Below the pieces are notes generated by a model that did not search any database, was not told the origin of the DNA, and worked only from the letters and a program-made list of their open reading frames with translations. From NCBI RefSeq assembly GCF_020921035.1, contig NC_063155.1, positions 7,053,001-7,117,000 on the forward strand: a stretch of DNA of 64,000 nt, given 5' to 3'. The stretch comes from Rhodamnia argentea (taxonomy: Eukaryota; Streptophyta; Magnoliopsida; Myrtales; Myrtaceae). The position numbers and the translations under genes were made by a program. This document shows, piece by piece, positions 23,036 through 34,334 of this stretch (position 1 is the stretch's first letter; each line of letters opens with the position of its first letter).

Positions 23036-23640
23036 GTTGAGAGAGGGAGATGTATACGCAAGGTTTGAATTAGAAGAAGGTTCAAAGGTTAAGGAAAACG
23101 CATGTGTCCGCTCACAAACACAATGGAGGAATAGAAATAAAAATATCTATTTCTTACTCTAGAGAATGGTTGTCATTCGCGCTCTTCTTTACTTAACCTA
23201 CAATGGGTATTTTCGAATTAAATTAAACATTTCAAATATAAGCTAGTACGCACAAGTTTGGTAGCCCGTGTGTTGCACGGATTCTTATTTAAATTTTAGA
23301 TTTGACAATGAATTTCATATATAACTTGATAGTAAAATCAATTATAACACAATTAATTGCGAAAGCACTCCGCCACTCCATGGCCGTATCAGTAGAGAAC
23401 TTGTCGCTATTTTCGGGAAAAACATGAAAAAAAAAAAAAAGTGGCTCAAATGGCGTGATCCCTCCACGTTTATTTCTTGGGTTGATTTCCTTATTTGCAG
23501 AGGCATAAATTATTCAATGAAAATTTATTTACATATTATAATGAAATGACATGTATGAGAAAAACCTGCTAATGACCATTAGAATAAGTGATTCGTTATT
23601 TGTTGAATTTTTGTTGTTGGTCGATCTAAGGTTCTATTTG
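23036..23640. other. 3' flank of PII-2 and AT-rich spacer
   Basis: The likely 3' UTR runs to about 23150 (AATAAA-like signal near 23140). Beyond that there are no frames or repeats I can name. Confidence 0.4.
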
Positions 23641-23644
23641 TTTT

Positions 23645-24680
23645 GGGGAAAATTTCAAAAAAAGGTCGAAGTGCCTTCATTTTCTCAAATAAGGGCTTAA
23701 AGTTGACTTTGTTTCAAATAAAGTTGCGAAGTGACATCATTGTTCCCAAATAAGAACATAAAGTGGATATTATTTCAAATAAAGGCATGAAGTGACATTA
23801 TCGATCTCAAAAAATGGCATGACTCACCAGTTAATAGTGGCATTTTAGTCATTTAATAAATTTTTATTAGTTTAATTAAATTAAAAATTTTAAAAAAATT
23901 GAAAAGAAGAAGAAGAAGAAGAAAAACACATGTAGGAGGGGTCCGCCCTCCCACTTGTGGCCGCCGACCCAATGCCGGTAGGGAGGCGACTTTCACCAGC
24001 GGGGTAGCCTACGCCTCGGCAAGGGTCGGGTACTCTGCCGAGTAGAGGCGAAGGGCGACAGGCCCTCGCCTCGACAGGGAGATAATGTCAAACCAAAATA
24101 TTTATGTTGGGTCAAAGGTAAAAAAAAAAAATTAACTCAAAGAATTACTCGTGATATTTGAGAAAATTTTTAATAAGGTCATGAAGTGGATCATATTTCA
24201 AATAAGTGTCTAAAGTGACCATGTCAATTTCCAATAAGAGCCTGAAATAACCATGACAGTTTCAAATAAAAGCCTAAAGTAACCATGGCAGTTTCAAATA
24301 AGGGTTTGCCTCGCCGGCTAGCTAAATATTCCAACCGATCAAGGGAATTTTCATCAAAAGACAATTTCAATTTTAATTTTTTATTTCTTTATTTCTTTTC
24401 CTTTTTCTTTTCGTTGTTGCGACTAGCGAGGGCTCAACAATCCTTGCCGAGCGCTAGCGACGGTTGCCTCCCTTAGGCCCTCACCCTCCACGCTTGGGCA
24501 AGGTAACCTTGACCTAGATTTGACAAGGGCCGACCTCCCTTATGGTCGACGAGGGCAGCCCTCTCCGGGCATCATCGGAAACCGGCTACCGACGAAAAAG
24601 ATAGAAAGAAAATGTTTTTTTAACTAAAGGATGAAAATTTCTTATCAACTAGAAATTCATGTTCTTATTTGAAATTTTCT
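23645..24680. mobile_element. Inverted-repeat element of the 'TTTCAAATAAGG' family holding two GC cores
   Basis: The left end GGGGAAAATTTCAAAAAAAG and the right end (reverse complement TAAGAAAATTTCAAATAAGA) are inverted repeats. Several internal copies of TTTCAAATAARRGCCTRAA occur in both halves. Two separate pyrimidine/GC-core/purine inserts lie within it: 23895-24110 (CCGCCCTCCCACTTGTGGCC region) and 24370-24625 (GCGAGGGCTCAACAATCC region). This looks like one element inserted in a relative. No coding region. Confidence 0.5.
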
Positions 24681-24751
24681 TATGATATTGCATTAGTGGT
24701 GAGTCTCCATAATTCAACGCAAAAATGGTTGGAAAAAGACTAAATTCAAAG

Positions 24752-25390
24752 GCTCCGTTTGTTTCGCGAAAAATATGACGTTTTTGAAAAATGTTTTCCA
24801 AGAAGTCATTTTCCAAAAAAATAGCGATGTTGTTCCGTGTTTGGCTGAAACCTAAAAATAAATTGGAAAATGTTTTTCACCATTTGGGAAGAAATGAATA
24901 TTTTTCATTGGTGAGGTTGCGAGGCTTGAGGGAGCTCGTGTCTTGTCGGCTCTGACCTCATCGGGTGAGTTTGTCCTTGTTGGATCTAGCAAGGGGGAGC
25001 CTCGTCTACGACCGACGAGGCTCGGCCTTGCTCGAAGTTGGCAAGGTAGGAGCTCAATGGCTATCATCATGGCTTGCGACCGGCAGAGGAACAAAGAAAT
25101 AAAAAATTAAAAATTAAAAAACTAAAGAAACTTGAAAATAAAAAGAAAGAAAATACAAGAAAAAAAAAAAAAATGATTAAAATAAAGTGAATAGGACTAG
25201 AGAGAGGAAAGATGAAGGAAAATGTTTTCCTATTTTGAAAAAGAGGAAAAAAATTTATCCACTTTTAAAGATGTTTTTTTCATGGGTGGACAATATTTTA
25301 CTTGATTAGCTTATTTTGCATGAACAAATAGCCGAAAAATTTGGAAAATATTGTCTCAAAAGTTGTTTTTTGCAAAACAAAAGAAACCAA
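24752..25390. mobile_element. Inverted-repeat element of the 'TTTGTTTCGCGAAAAAT' family with GC core
   Basis: The left end GGCTCCGTTTGTTTCGCG and the right end (reverse complement GGTTTCTTTTGTTTTGCAAA) match as imperfect inverted repeats. Both sides carry GAAAATGTTTTCC subterminal words. The GC core (about 24905-25085) contains GCCTCGTC...GACGAGGC and is followed by a purine-rich arm (25090-25240). Confidence 0.5.
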
Positions 25391-25589
25391 ATATTTAAAA
25401 AAATATGACAATTTTTCGAGAAATCTCCGAAGGGTCGGAAAAAAGTTGTTTTTTTGGCATAGATATCATTATTCCTCATGAACATGGTGCAAAATAAGGA
25501 GGATGTTAACAACAAATTGAAATTGGAAAATAAATTTGTCTAAAGTCGGATTACATTTAAAGAAAAAAACAAGAAAAAGAAGGTTTCTC

Positions 25590-25830
25590 GCATGAATTAC
25601 TTTACCTCACAGGAAAAATAAATAACTTAAAAAATATTTTCCTAAAATAATCCCATGTATCGCTTACGTAAACAAATGACCTAACCATATTTTCATTGTC
25701 TATGAAAATATTTAGACATAAATTATTGTTGTTGATGAAAATTTTCCGTCGACTAATTAATTCAAACGGTACGAGCGATTGTTTTTATGAAAAGTATTTT
25801 TTAAATTATTCATTTTTTGCAAAACAAATC
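25590..25830. mobile_element. Core-less copy of the 'TTTGTTTCGC' family
   Basis: Shared phrases with 48.1 kb and 8.9 kb: AGACATAAATTATTGTTG, ATTAATTCAAACGGTACGAG and the end TTTTTTGCAAAACAAA. This is the short version of the family without the GC insert. Confidence 0.45.
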
Positions 25831-26394
25831 GAGCCTAGATTGTAAGAAAACTTTAGCTCCCTAGAATTGGACGGATTTCGAAAAAAAAAAAAAAAGAATT
25901 GGTCGGACCGTGGGGCCCACATCAATGAACTTCCATCCCTAATAGAAATGGGCCAAGATGCTGGCCCATATGAAAATTAGAAATGGGTCGACCCGACGAG
26001 ACTCCGAGCCCAACTCGGACTGCAGTTCGACACACATCCATTTGAAAAAGAAAACAGAGTTCGACATTTTCTAAACTCATGAAAGTCATGTCTACGCTCG
26101 TTTAAAATGCAAAAAAAAAAATCCACCCACCAAACATTTTTTTTCCCCTGCACAAGGTTACAAAATTCGGATCGGACAAGATAATCAGATTCCTTACCTC
26201 GTACGGTCAAAGGTTTCATTTTTTCTTTTATCATATATATTATCGTTGCAAATTATGTATTCTTCGATAATTCACTCGAAGTCGGTCCGAATTACTTTTC
26301 GAAACTCGATAACTTGTGTAGTCGCACTATGATTCGATCGAGTTGAGTGAAAACGATTCAACCAGCTCATTCATCGTCCTTTTCTAGTTCTTCA
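25831..26394. other. Spacer with TGGGCC motifs, no gene seen
   Basis: GGGGCCCAC, TGGGCC and TGGCCCA words lie at about 25913-25966. They would suit a promoter, but no gene follows on either strand within 2 kb. The frame at 25977-26234 has no domain. Confidence 0.3.
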
Positions 26395-26822
26395 AAAGGA
26401 TAATAACACAAATGTCTTTGAACTTTGATCCAATATACGATGTGATCAATGAATTTTTAATTTGATTGATATTATCCCTTGACTTTATCCTAATGTGCAA
26501 TATGATCTCTGAACTTTTAATTTGACCAATATAGTCCATGAACTTTTGAAAATGTACAATTTAGTCCTTAAATTATGGGAAGATATTTAACGTGATCCTT
26601 CCATCAATACAAGTTCGGGACGACTTTGAATGTTTTTTTATAATTCAGGGATTAAGTTGAACATGTTTCAAAGTTTGGGGACAATATAAAACAAATTGAA
26701 AATTGAAAGATCACATTACACATTGGGTTAAAGTCCAGGGACCATACTGATCAAGTTAAAAACTCATGAATCGCATTTTATACTAGGCCAAAGTTCAGGG
26801 ACTATTTATGCCATTTTCCCTT
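26395..26822. mobile_element. Inverted-repeat element of the 'TGAACTTTGATCCAAT' family
   Basis: The left end AAAAGGATAATAACACAAAT (then TCTTTGAACTTTGATCCAAT) and the right end (reverse complement AAGGGAAAATGGCATAAATA, then TCCCTGAACTTTGGCC) form about 40 bp of imperfect terminal inverted repeat. Internal phrases AACTTTTAATTTGACCAATA are repeated. It is non-coding and about 430 bp long. Confidence 0.62.
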
Positions 26823-27106
26823 CTTCGAATCAATCAAGGTTGGATTTTTTTTCACTTTAATTCGATATGTTAAACGCTAATAATGACTATAGTGCTATGC
26901 ACCTACACATAGGACAAGTAGTTAGGTATGATTTTCCTTCTAAAAAAAATAATCAAATTGGACTGATCATTGTGTTCTGACTTCAAATCTGGGAAAGCTG
27001 AATGAGGGGCAGATTAGAAAACGTGAAAGTAAAGACAAAGTCGTTAGGTTAAATCGGTGATTATTCTTCCAAACATAAAGCCAAGGACAAAATGCATAGC
27101 TTGTCA

Positions 27107-27322
27107 TCATTCATCTAACGTGGTTTTAGCATATAAAAATGCCATAAAGCTTAAGGACAAACGCTCACACTCCAATTCCATTCCCCACCGCCCATTAATC
27201 TGACCATCTAAGGATAGTGCACTAACCATGAAATCATCTTGCCGACAATGTACTATGATCATCCAATCGAATGCGACGTGCGTCGAGTAAGGATTGGTAG
27301 AGTGATAATTAGGGGTGAGCAC
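27107..27322 (-). other. Unassigned 71-codon frame
   Basis: The minus-strand frame is relatively GC-balanced (starts MLTPNYHSTNPYSTHVAFDW) but has no recognisable domain and no splice partners. Treat it as an incidental frame. Confidence 0.12.
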
Positions 27323-27655
27323 CGGGTCCGATTCGGCTCGAGTGCCGGTCAGGAGCGACCGATTTTAGCGAAAACGGGTGTGGCTTCCAATTTTTGCAAA
27401 ACTAGAATCGGTTTATGACCGATTCGGTTCCTAGTGAAAAAGGTTAGAAGATTTTGTTAGCAGGTTGAACCGGTTTTGAAACTTCTTTTAGGGGAAAAAG
27501 AATACTTTTTTTATTTGACGAAAATCGAACCATTGTCTTCAACACAAAAAAATAACAGTATCATTATATGTTTTTGCAGTAAAACGACGCAACCTGATTT
27601 ATTACGCAAAAAGTTGCTTCCCAACACTTCAAGAACAAAGCGATTTGGTTCAAAA
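27310..27655. repeat. Dispersed repeat with GGTTCGG/ACCGG motifs
   Basis: It begins AGGGGTGAGCACCGGGTCCG and carries repeated ACCGATTCGGTTCC-like words. It resembles the CGGTTTGGTTCGG fragments at 9.9 and 11.4 kb. It may be a retroposon-derived family; its boundaries and class are uncertain. Confidence 0.35.
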
Positions 27656-27660
27656 TTTCT

Positions 27661-28262
27661 GGGTTAATACTACGAAAAATTTCAAATTAGTGCACTTATG
27701 ACAAATTTATCATCAACTATTTTTTAACCACAAAAAATCCTCCATTGGTACATATATGACAAATTTATCTTAAATTATTTTTTTAACCAACAAAAATCCT
27801 AAATTGATACACCTGTGATAAATTTATTCCAAATTGGTATATTTGTGATAAATTTACCATTCCTTAGTTTTCATTAAATTTTACCATCAAATTGTTGAGT
27901 TAGATGACACGTGGCGGTTGACCGATATACCTATTTGGGGTTTTTATCCTTTATTTGTCACATGTATATCAATTTGAAATTTTTTGAGATATTAAATCAA
28001 TTTAACTGAAATTAGCATAGGGTAAATTTGTCACAAGTATATCGAGTTTGGGATAAATTTGTTACATGTATACTAGTTTGAGATTTTTGGTGATCAAAAA
28101 AATAATTTGAAGTAAATTTATTACAAATATATCTGATTTGAAATTTTATGTGGTAAAAAAATAGTTTGTGGTAAATTTATCACGAATGTACTAGTTTGAG
28201 GTATTGTTTGGAGTAAATTTGTCACAAGTATACGAGTTTGGAGTTTTTTGTGATATTAACCC
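27661..28262. mobile_element. Complete foldback element built from opposed ~65-bp units
   Basis: The ends GGGTTAATACTACGAAAAAT and (reverse complement) GGGTTAATATCACAAAAAAC are terminal inverted repeats. The left half holds about three units of the form AAATTGATACACCTGTGATA + AATTTATC + TTTTTTTAACCA. The right half holds the same units in the opposite orientation (for example TGTACTAGTTTGAGG, TTTTGGTGATCAAAAAAATA). The centre carries GATGACACGTGGCGGTTGAC. No protein is encoded. Confidence 0.6.
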
Positions 28263-28900
28263 AAAATAAAAATAAGAAGTCCCATGGTCAATTCCGATTT
28301 AGGCCTAGAATCTAGCTATTTGGAAAATGATTATCCTTAGGAATAATCGATGGAGATCTTCCATTCCAAAACTGTGAAATTTTGAAGTTTGAACTATCTT
28401 CTCATGGATTTATTGATCCCACCCAAGATGGATATAACATGCATGGCATGCCTTCGATCGCTGAGGGGTTATCTCTATCCGAAAATGGGGTTGATAAATG
28501 ATATTCGATGTGTTTTTCAACCGGCGAAGATGATAATATCATGGCTACATCAATCTTACAACGCAATACTTTATAGTTTGAAATCACGTGTTGCCAAATG
28601 CACGGGTTACATCACACGCACACAAAATGCAGCCGCTTCTTTCTAATCGATCTAAGACGATAGAGAAATTATTGTTTGTTTGAAGCATTTCATAGCACAT
28701 AAAAAATCCGATTTCATATGCTTCGAGAATACCTAATTATAATAATTACACGAGAAGTGCATTCCCTCGCTTGAAGAAAGAATAAGCCTTTTAATTAGTC
28801 ACCTAATTAAAAAGAAATCAAGAAAAAGATTGACAATGTCCCTTCAACATAAAGAGCGAGATCTGACCGTTTGGGGTCTTCTCTGACACGCAGTTTGAAC
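28263..28900. other. Spacer before the kinesin gene, no gene called
   Basis: An 85-codon plus-strand frame at 28389-28646 shows no domain. The sequence from 28900 onward is probably the kinesin promoter and 5' UTR (GA-rich at 29000-29015, CT-rich to 29200). Confidence 0.35.
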
Positions 28901-29446
28901 GTTACGAAGCCGATGCCCATTCAAATTTCTCACCTAAGAGCACACCACTTCTCCCTACTTCCACTCCCATCTCTTTATACTCCGTAGTCAGTACGCATCC
29001 ACAGAGAGAGAGAGAGGCTCGAACGGAAGAAGATTGCTCATAGCAAATTCCCTTCAAAAGCCGCATTTCCCTCCCTCTCCGCCAGCCGTCCATATTAATC
29101 AGTCTCTCAACGGCCGAGATTCCACCGAAATCGTTTCCCCGAGTCACCCGCACTCGATTCGTACTCTTCCCTCCCTCTTCTCTTTCCAATTTTCCATTTG
29201 TCAAGAGCTGGTTGCGCTGCTGCTGCTCCTCTGGTTTCAGCTTCTTGAACTGAACTGCGCTTCTTGTTCCCACTTTCACAGTCTTGTCACTGACTTTGAA
29301 ATCTGTTTTCCGGGGAAGATTTTCGATCTTTGGTCTGTTTTTCCGGGAAAAGATTCTGATCTTTGGCCACTGTGTGACTTCCTTCTGCAACTGGGTCGGT
29401 GGAAAGATTTGTCGTAGCTGGTTTGGATGGTGAGAAAATCACTAGA

Positions 29447-32400
29447 ATGCCAGTGTCGACGCGGTCTCACTCTCAGAGCAGCAACCGAGAACAGAGCAAT
29501 GACGACGACTCGTGCACGGGCCCGAGGACCCGGATCAGGACCCACCAAGAGAGGGCGACCCAGATGGGCAACCTCAATCTCCCACTGCGAAACCCGCACC
29601 ATGGGCTCAAGGAGAAGATGAAGGAATTGACCCTCCTCTACGAGCAGCAAAAGCAAGCAAGAAACATTCCAAGAACAACAACGGCGGAGGAAAAGAGCAG
29701 GAATCGAGTCGGCTTCTCGACCCACCCGAGTATAGACCTTTTCGGATCCAACCGGCGGGGAGTCAGAGACGCGACGGAGCCGAACGCTGAAAATGGGTCG
29801 AAACCGGGTCAGGTCATGAGAGAGAACACGATGACCAACTCAACTATCACAAGAACATTCGTCTTGCCCCAACCCATCAACCCGAAGCCGAGACCCGAGG
29901 ACGCGAAGGAGAACATCGGGTCGGGTCAGGACAGGATAATCGGGTTCTCGACCTGCCCGAGGAAGGCGGCTCTGGAGACCACCACCACGACGGTGGCGAG
30001 GAGGCTGTCCATGGGTGGGCCGGCAAAGATTGTTCCTGAAATGGAGAAACCGGAGGCCGCTGGAGAGAGAAACTGCGGAGGCGATCACAGTCGGATCCTG
30101 GTGTTCGTGAGGCTGAGGCCGATGGCGAAGAGAGAGAGGGATGCGGGGTCGAGGTGTTGCGTCAGGATCGTGAACCGGAGGGACGTGTACTTGACGGAGT
30201 TTGGGAACGAGAACGATTACCTGAGGCTGAAAAGGTTGAGAGGGAGGCATTTCGCTTTTGATGCTTCGTTCCCAGACTCCGCTACTCAGCAAGAAGTTTA
30301 TTCCGCTACGTGAGTCTCTCTCTCTTTTTCCTTTTTGAAAAAGTTCGAGGGTTTAATGGTCAAATGCATTTAAATTGCTAGTGAAGAGTTCGATTCCAGT
30401 TTTGCTTATGAAGTCATAAGCTTTGGTAAATGACAACCTGTTGAAAAGATTAATAGTCCCTCCACTCCCTGCTTGCTAATTTTAGTTTGTTTATCACAAA
30501 AATGAAGCTGGCGGTGGTCTGTCTATCTAGTTCTCGAATCGGGTAGCTGGAAACAAGGGACTGGTAGGAGGTTATTGCTCCATTGTAGCTTTCTGGAACT
30601 ATTAAGCTTCAGACGAGCGAAATTTTCTATTTTTTCCCTGCCTAGAGGATTCTGACGTTGAAACGAGTTCTTGCTAGAGATCCTGCCTCAGAGAGATCAA
30701 GGGTGTTCTGTTCTCTGTCTCGCGCTTTCTTTGTTTTTAAATTCAAGCTTTTCAGACAAGTTTTCACTTCCATTGGCATCTGCATCAAGCATACTGTTAG
30801 GTGGCAGAGAAGTTCCAAAAGAGAAAGGATTTGATTGTGTATCGGATTTTGGATGTGTTCATTCGAAGGAGCTGAAGTTATTCTCTTGTTGAGTAGCTCT
30901 TTTAAGTTCTCCAGTAATGGAAATGCTGTAGTTGGATTTTGAATGTGTGCATTTGAAGGAGCTGAAGTAATTCTTTTGTTGAGTACCTATTTAAGTTCTC
31001 TAGGAATGGAAATGCTGTAGTTTTCTTATCAATTTTAGATGGAAGTGAAGAATGAAGTTGTTACTTACTTTTATCAACAGAACAGCGGAATTAGTCGAAG
31101 CAGTTCTGCAGGGGAGGAACGGATCCGTATTCTGCTATGGTGCAACTGGAGCTGGAAAGACTTACACGATGCTCGGCACTGTTGAGAATCCTGGAGTCAT
31201 GGTTTTGGCAATTAAGGATCTCTTCACCAAAATCAGGCAGAGGAGCTGTGATGGAAACCACTTGGTTCACCTGTCCTATCTCGAGGTCTATAACGAAACT
31301 GTCCGAGATTTGCTCTCTCCTGGAAGGCCTCTTGTTCTCAGAGAAGATAAACAGGTTGAATCACGGATATGTGCACTTATTCGAGAAGATTTTTTTTTTT
31401 AAAATTTTTTTGCATTGTGATCAACCTTATCAATATTACTCTCTTTAGTCTAGCCTTCCATATGAACTTGCTTCATGGAATAGAAAATGATTATTTTCAG
31501 TTTTTTTTTTTCAAGAATTGCATAAGGAGTTCGGCTTATATGAAGTAATAAAAGTCAGTAATATCTAAATTGCGGTTGACTGTTCTTCAGGGGATTGTGG
31601 CAGCTGGTCTCACACAATACAGAGCTTATTCCACAGATGAAGTAACAATACTATTCCCTGTCAAACTTTCAGATTAGGGGAGAGTTTGTTGAATGTAGAG
31701 GCTGATAATCTTCTTTCCTCATTTGCTTGTGACACAGGTAATGGCACTGCTTTTCCAAGGGAACCAAAACCGAACTACTGAACCAACACGGGCGAATGAA
31801 ACATCTTCCCGATCCCATGCCATTCTCCAGGTATATTTGCAGATACATATCCTTAACAAGGTTTCCCACAAGAACTGTGATTCCGAGTCTCTTACCCCCT
31901 ACTTTGTCGTAATAAGGTTGTGGTTGAATATCGAGTAAAAGATGCCGCCATGAATGTGGTCAACCGAGTGGGTAAGTTGTCATTGATCGATCTTGCCGGG
32001 TCAGAGAGGGCTCTTGCCACAGATCAGAGAACACTTAGATCACTTGAAGGTGCCAACATCAATCGGTCTCTTCTTGCACTAAGTAGCTGCATTAATGCTC
32101 TTGTGGAGGGAAAAAGGCACATTCCATACCGAAACTCGAAACTCACACAACTGCTCAAGGACTCTCTGGGGGGATCTTGCAATACTGTGATGATCGCGAA
32201 TATCAGCCCAAGCAATCTCTCATTTGGTGAGACACAAAACACACTTCATTGGGCAGACCGGGCCAAACAAATCCGCACCAAGGTCTAATTCCTTGCAACT
32301 ATTGTTTTCCTTTCTCTAGATAACGAACAATGCTCCTTCTCGATGCATATTCTTAAAACTTTGGGGCTTTTCTTTGGAGATGTTGGCAATAATTATTGAT

Positions 32401-33324
32401 ACTTGCTCATACATTCACAGGCATGTGAGGTGAATGAAGAAACATTGCCGGTACCAGAATCAGAAACAGATCAGGCCAAGCTGTTACTGGAGTTACAGAA
32501 AGAGAATCGAGAGTTGCGAGCACAATTGGCTCGGCAGCAACAGAAGCTTCTCACCCTTCAGGCACAGTCCTTGGCTGCCCTGTCATCTCCCACCCCGTCC
32601 TCTGTGACCTCTCTGTTGACTCCTCCTACAGCAGGTCAGCCGAATGAAAAACGGAGACCCAGAGCTTCTTTCTTATCAGGCACTTGTTTCACTCCAGAAT
32701 TCAAAAGGAGGGGAGCGGATGAAGTGGTTAAAGAGCTTCAACAAACCATCAAGGCCCTGGAGGCGGACATGCAAAAGATGAAGAAAGAACACGCCTTGGA
32801 ATTGAAACAGAAGGACGTTTGCATAAAGCAGCTTTCACGAAAGGGTGAAAGAAGATCATCGATAGGAGTGGGAGGGGAAGGAGTGAAAAGGGTAGTCACA
32901 AGGGCTAGCTTGAGACCTATGGAGCCGAGCACTGGTGAGTTGAGGAGCCCGAGTCACCGGTTTAAATCACCAATTGCCGCAGCTAAGAAGCGCAGCTTTT
33001 GGGACATAACAACGGCTAGTAGCCCTTCGGTTGCCACGCTCAATGGAAGAAAGACCAGAAGCCATGTTGTTCCAGATCCGGCTGGAGCTCCCTCCATGCT
33101 GCTTCAGGTAAAGTAATAAACACCCCATCCCTGCCATTTTCCAGAATGGCTTTATGCTATTCCAACTGACAGGCATCCACCGAACAATCATAAGCACATT
33201 AATACTGTTCCTGAGTTTCTTCTGCTGCTGCGGATCGAGTTTGCAAATTCTTTTTCCATGTCTATTTTTGCTTACAAAAGAAATTGTTTTCATACAGCCG
33301 GGTTTTGCTCGTAAAAAACCATAA
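29447..33324 (+). CDS. KIN8A: Kinesin-8 motor protein, KIN-8A type
   Basis: A microtubule plus-end motor of the kinesin-8 group. Exons 29447-30309, 31081-31354, 31591-31641, 31738-31830, 31917-32282, 32421-33107 and 33298-33324 give 786 residues in frame. The long N-terminal region (about 220 residues) includes [20 protein letters not shown], a block I recall from plant KIN-8A. The motor starts at [10 protein letters not shown]. The P-loop is [11 protein letters not shown], switch [10 protein letters not shown], switch II DLAGSE, with [19 protein letters not shown] after it. A Leu/Gln-rich coiled coil ([17 protein letters not shown]) and a second (about [18 protein letters not shown]) follow, then a basic tail. 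The start MPVSTRS was preferred over the upstream in-frame ATG at 29399 because it matches the family start as I remember it. The last exon codes only PGFARKKP; if the 33107 donor is not used, the protein ends VK at 33116 instead. Confidence 0.9.
30839..31020. repeat. Tandem duplication (~90 bp x 2) in kinesin intron 1
   Basis: GGATTTTGGATGTGTTCATT...GGAAATGCTGTAG (30839-30930) is followed directly by GGATTTTGAATGTGTGCATT...GGAAATGCTGTAG (30931-31020), with about 10% divergence. It ends 60 bp upstream of the exon 2 acceptor. Confidence 0.88.
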
Positions 33325-34334
33325 TGTTTCAAGTTGAGGCGACTAAAGAAAGAAAAGTCGGAGAGATAGAGCTCGAGGATTATAATGTGTAGATGAAGGA
33401 GATGGAGAGAGGCAGTATATGCTGGTGGCATTCAATAATTAAGGACATTTGCTTTGTGGGGCTGCTTTTCATGTTTCTCTTCCTCTATGCGTGCCATCGA
33501 TGAAGCCTCTTAAAATCTGTTTGTATCCTTACCATCTATTCTTTCCCAATAGTTTCAATTGAGCTCATAGCAGATTCTTTTATTAGTTTGATTAGATTAT
33601 GTTTTAATGTACTGCTTGACTACGAAATGGCTGCGCAATATGTACGCTCAGGCGGTCGGCTTCCCTAGCCATCCATGTATTTCCTTTTAGTTTTAGACTA
33701 CTGCAAACTCGCAATCACAACAGGACATCATCAATTTGACTTTGAATTATGCGGTACTCTATGCTGGTGAAGTTTGTGTTGGCATGTGCCATTCCAGGGT
33801 CAAGGAGCCGTTCGAGAAAGAAAATGCCAAACATAGAGTGAAGACTGGCATTTCCCTCAACATAATTACGCTATTCCAAGCAACATGACACAAATTATCG
33901 ACAACAAAAGGCTGGAATCTTCCCATGATTCATCCTTGAGGATTGAATATCACCAATCCTGACGAAGCAGTTCTGGCTGTTTCCAATTTGCGAGAAAAAT
34001 CTTTTCTCCGAAGAATCAAAACTGCATCTAATAACATCAGCAGCCACAGCTCTCAACAACAGCCTTCATTTCTTAAGAAGATGAACGAGTGTATACAGAA
34101 AAGTAACTACAGCAATCACGGACCAGAAAAGGAAGATTGGAGCAGGGTAAGAGCTCTCGCTAATTACATTAGGAAAACATCCATACATAAAATACAAGCT
34201 CGAAATGTATAATGATATCAACAAAGGCCAGACTACCTCCCAACTGGCTCTGTACAAAATAAGAGGAGATCAGAAGCACATATAGAAGAGTTAGAGATGC
34301 TTGCCTATGGTTTAAGGAAATCAAGGTCCTAAAA
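33325..34334. other. Convergent spacer between KIN-8A and Dr1
   Basis: It should hold the two 3' UTRs and perhaps 500 bp of true spacer. The frame at 33943-34212 is AT-rich, without a domain, and overlaps the probable Dr1 3' UTR. I see no repeats. Confidence 0.45.

Noticed and set aside
22159-23085. Long minus-strand frames opposite the PII-2 gene
   Set aside because: They are antisense shadows of the GC-rich LRR exon; the plus-strand frame has a clear family match.
28389-28646. 85-codon plus-strand frame upstream of the kinesin gene
   Set aside because: No recognisable domain in any frame and no splice context; left as spacer.
32738-33431. Minus-strand frames opposite the KIN-8A tail
   Set aside because: Antisense to a coding exon and its 3' UTR; no domain.
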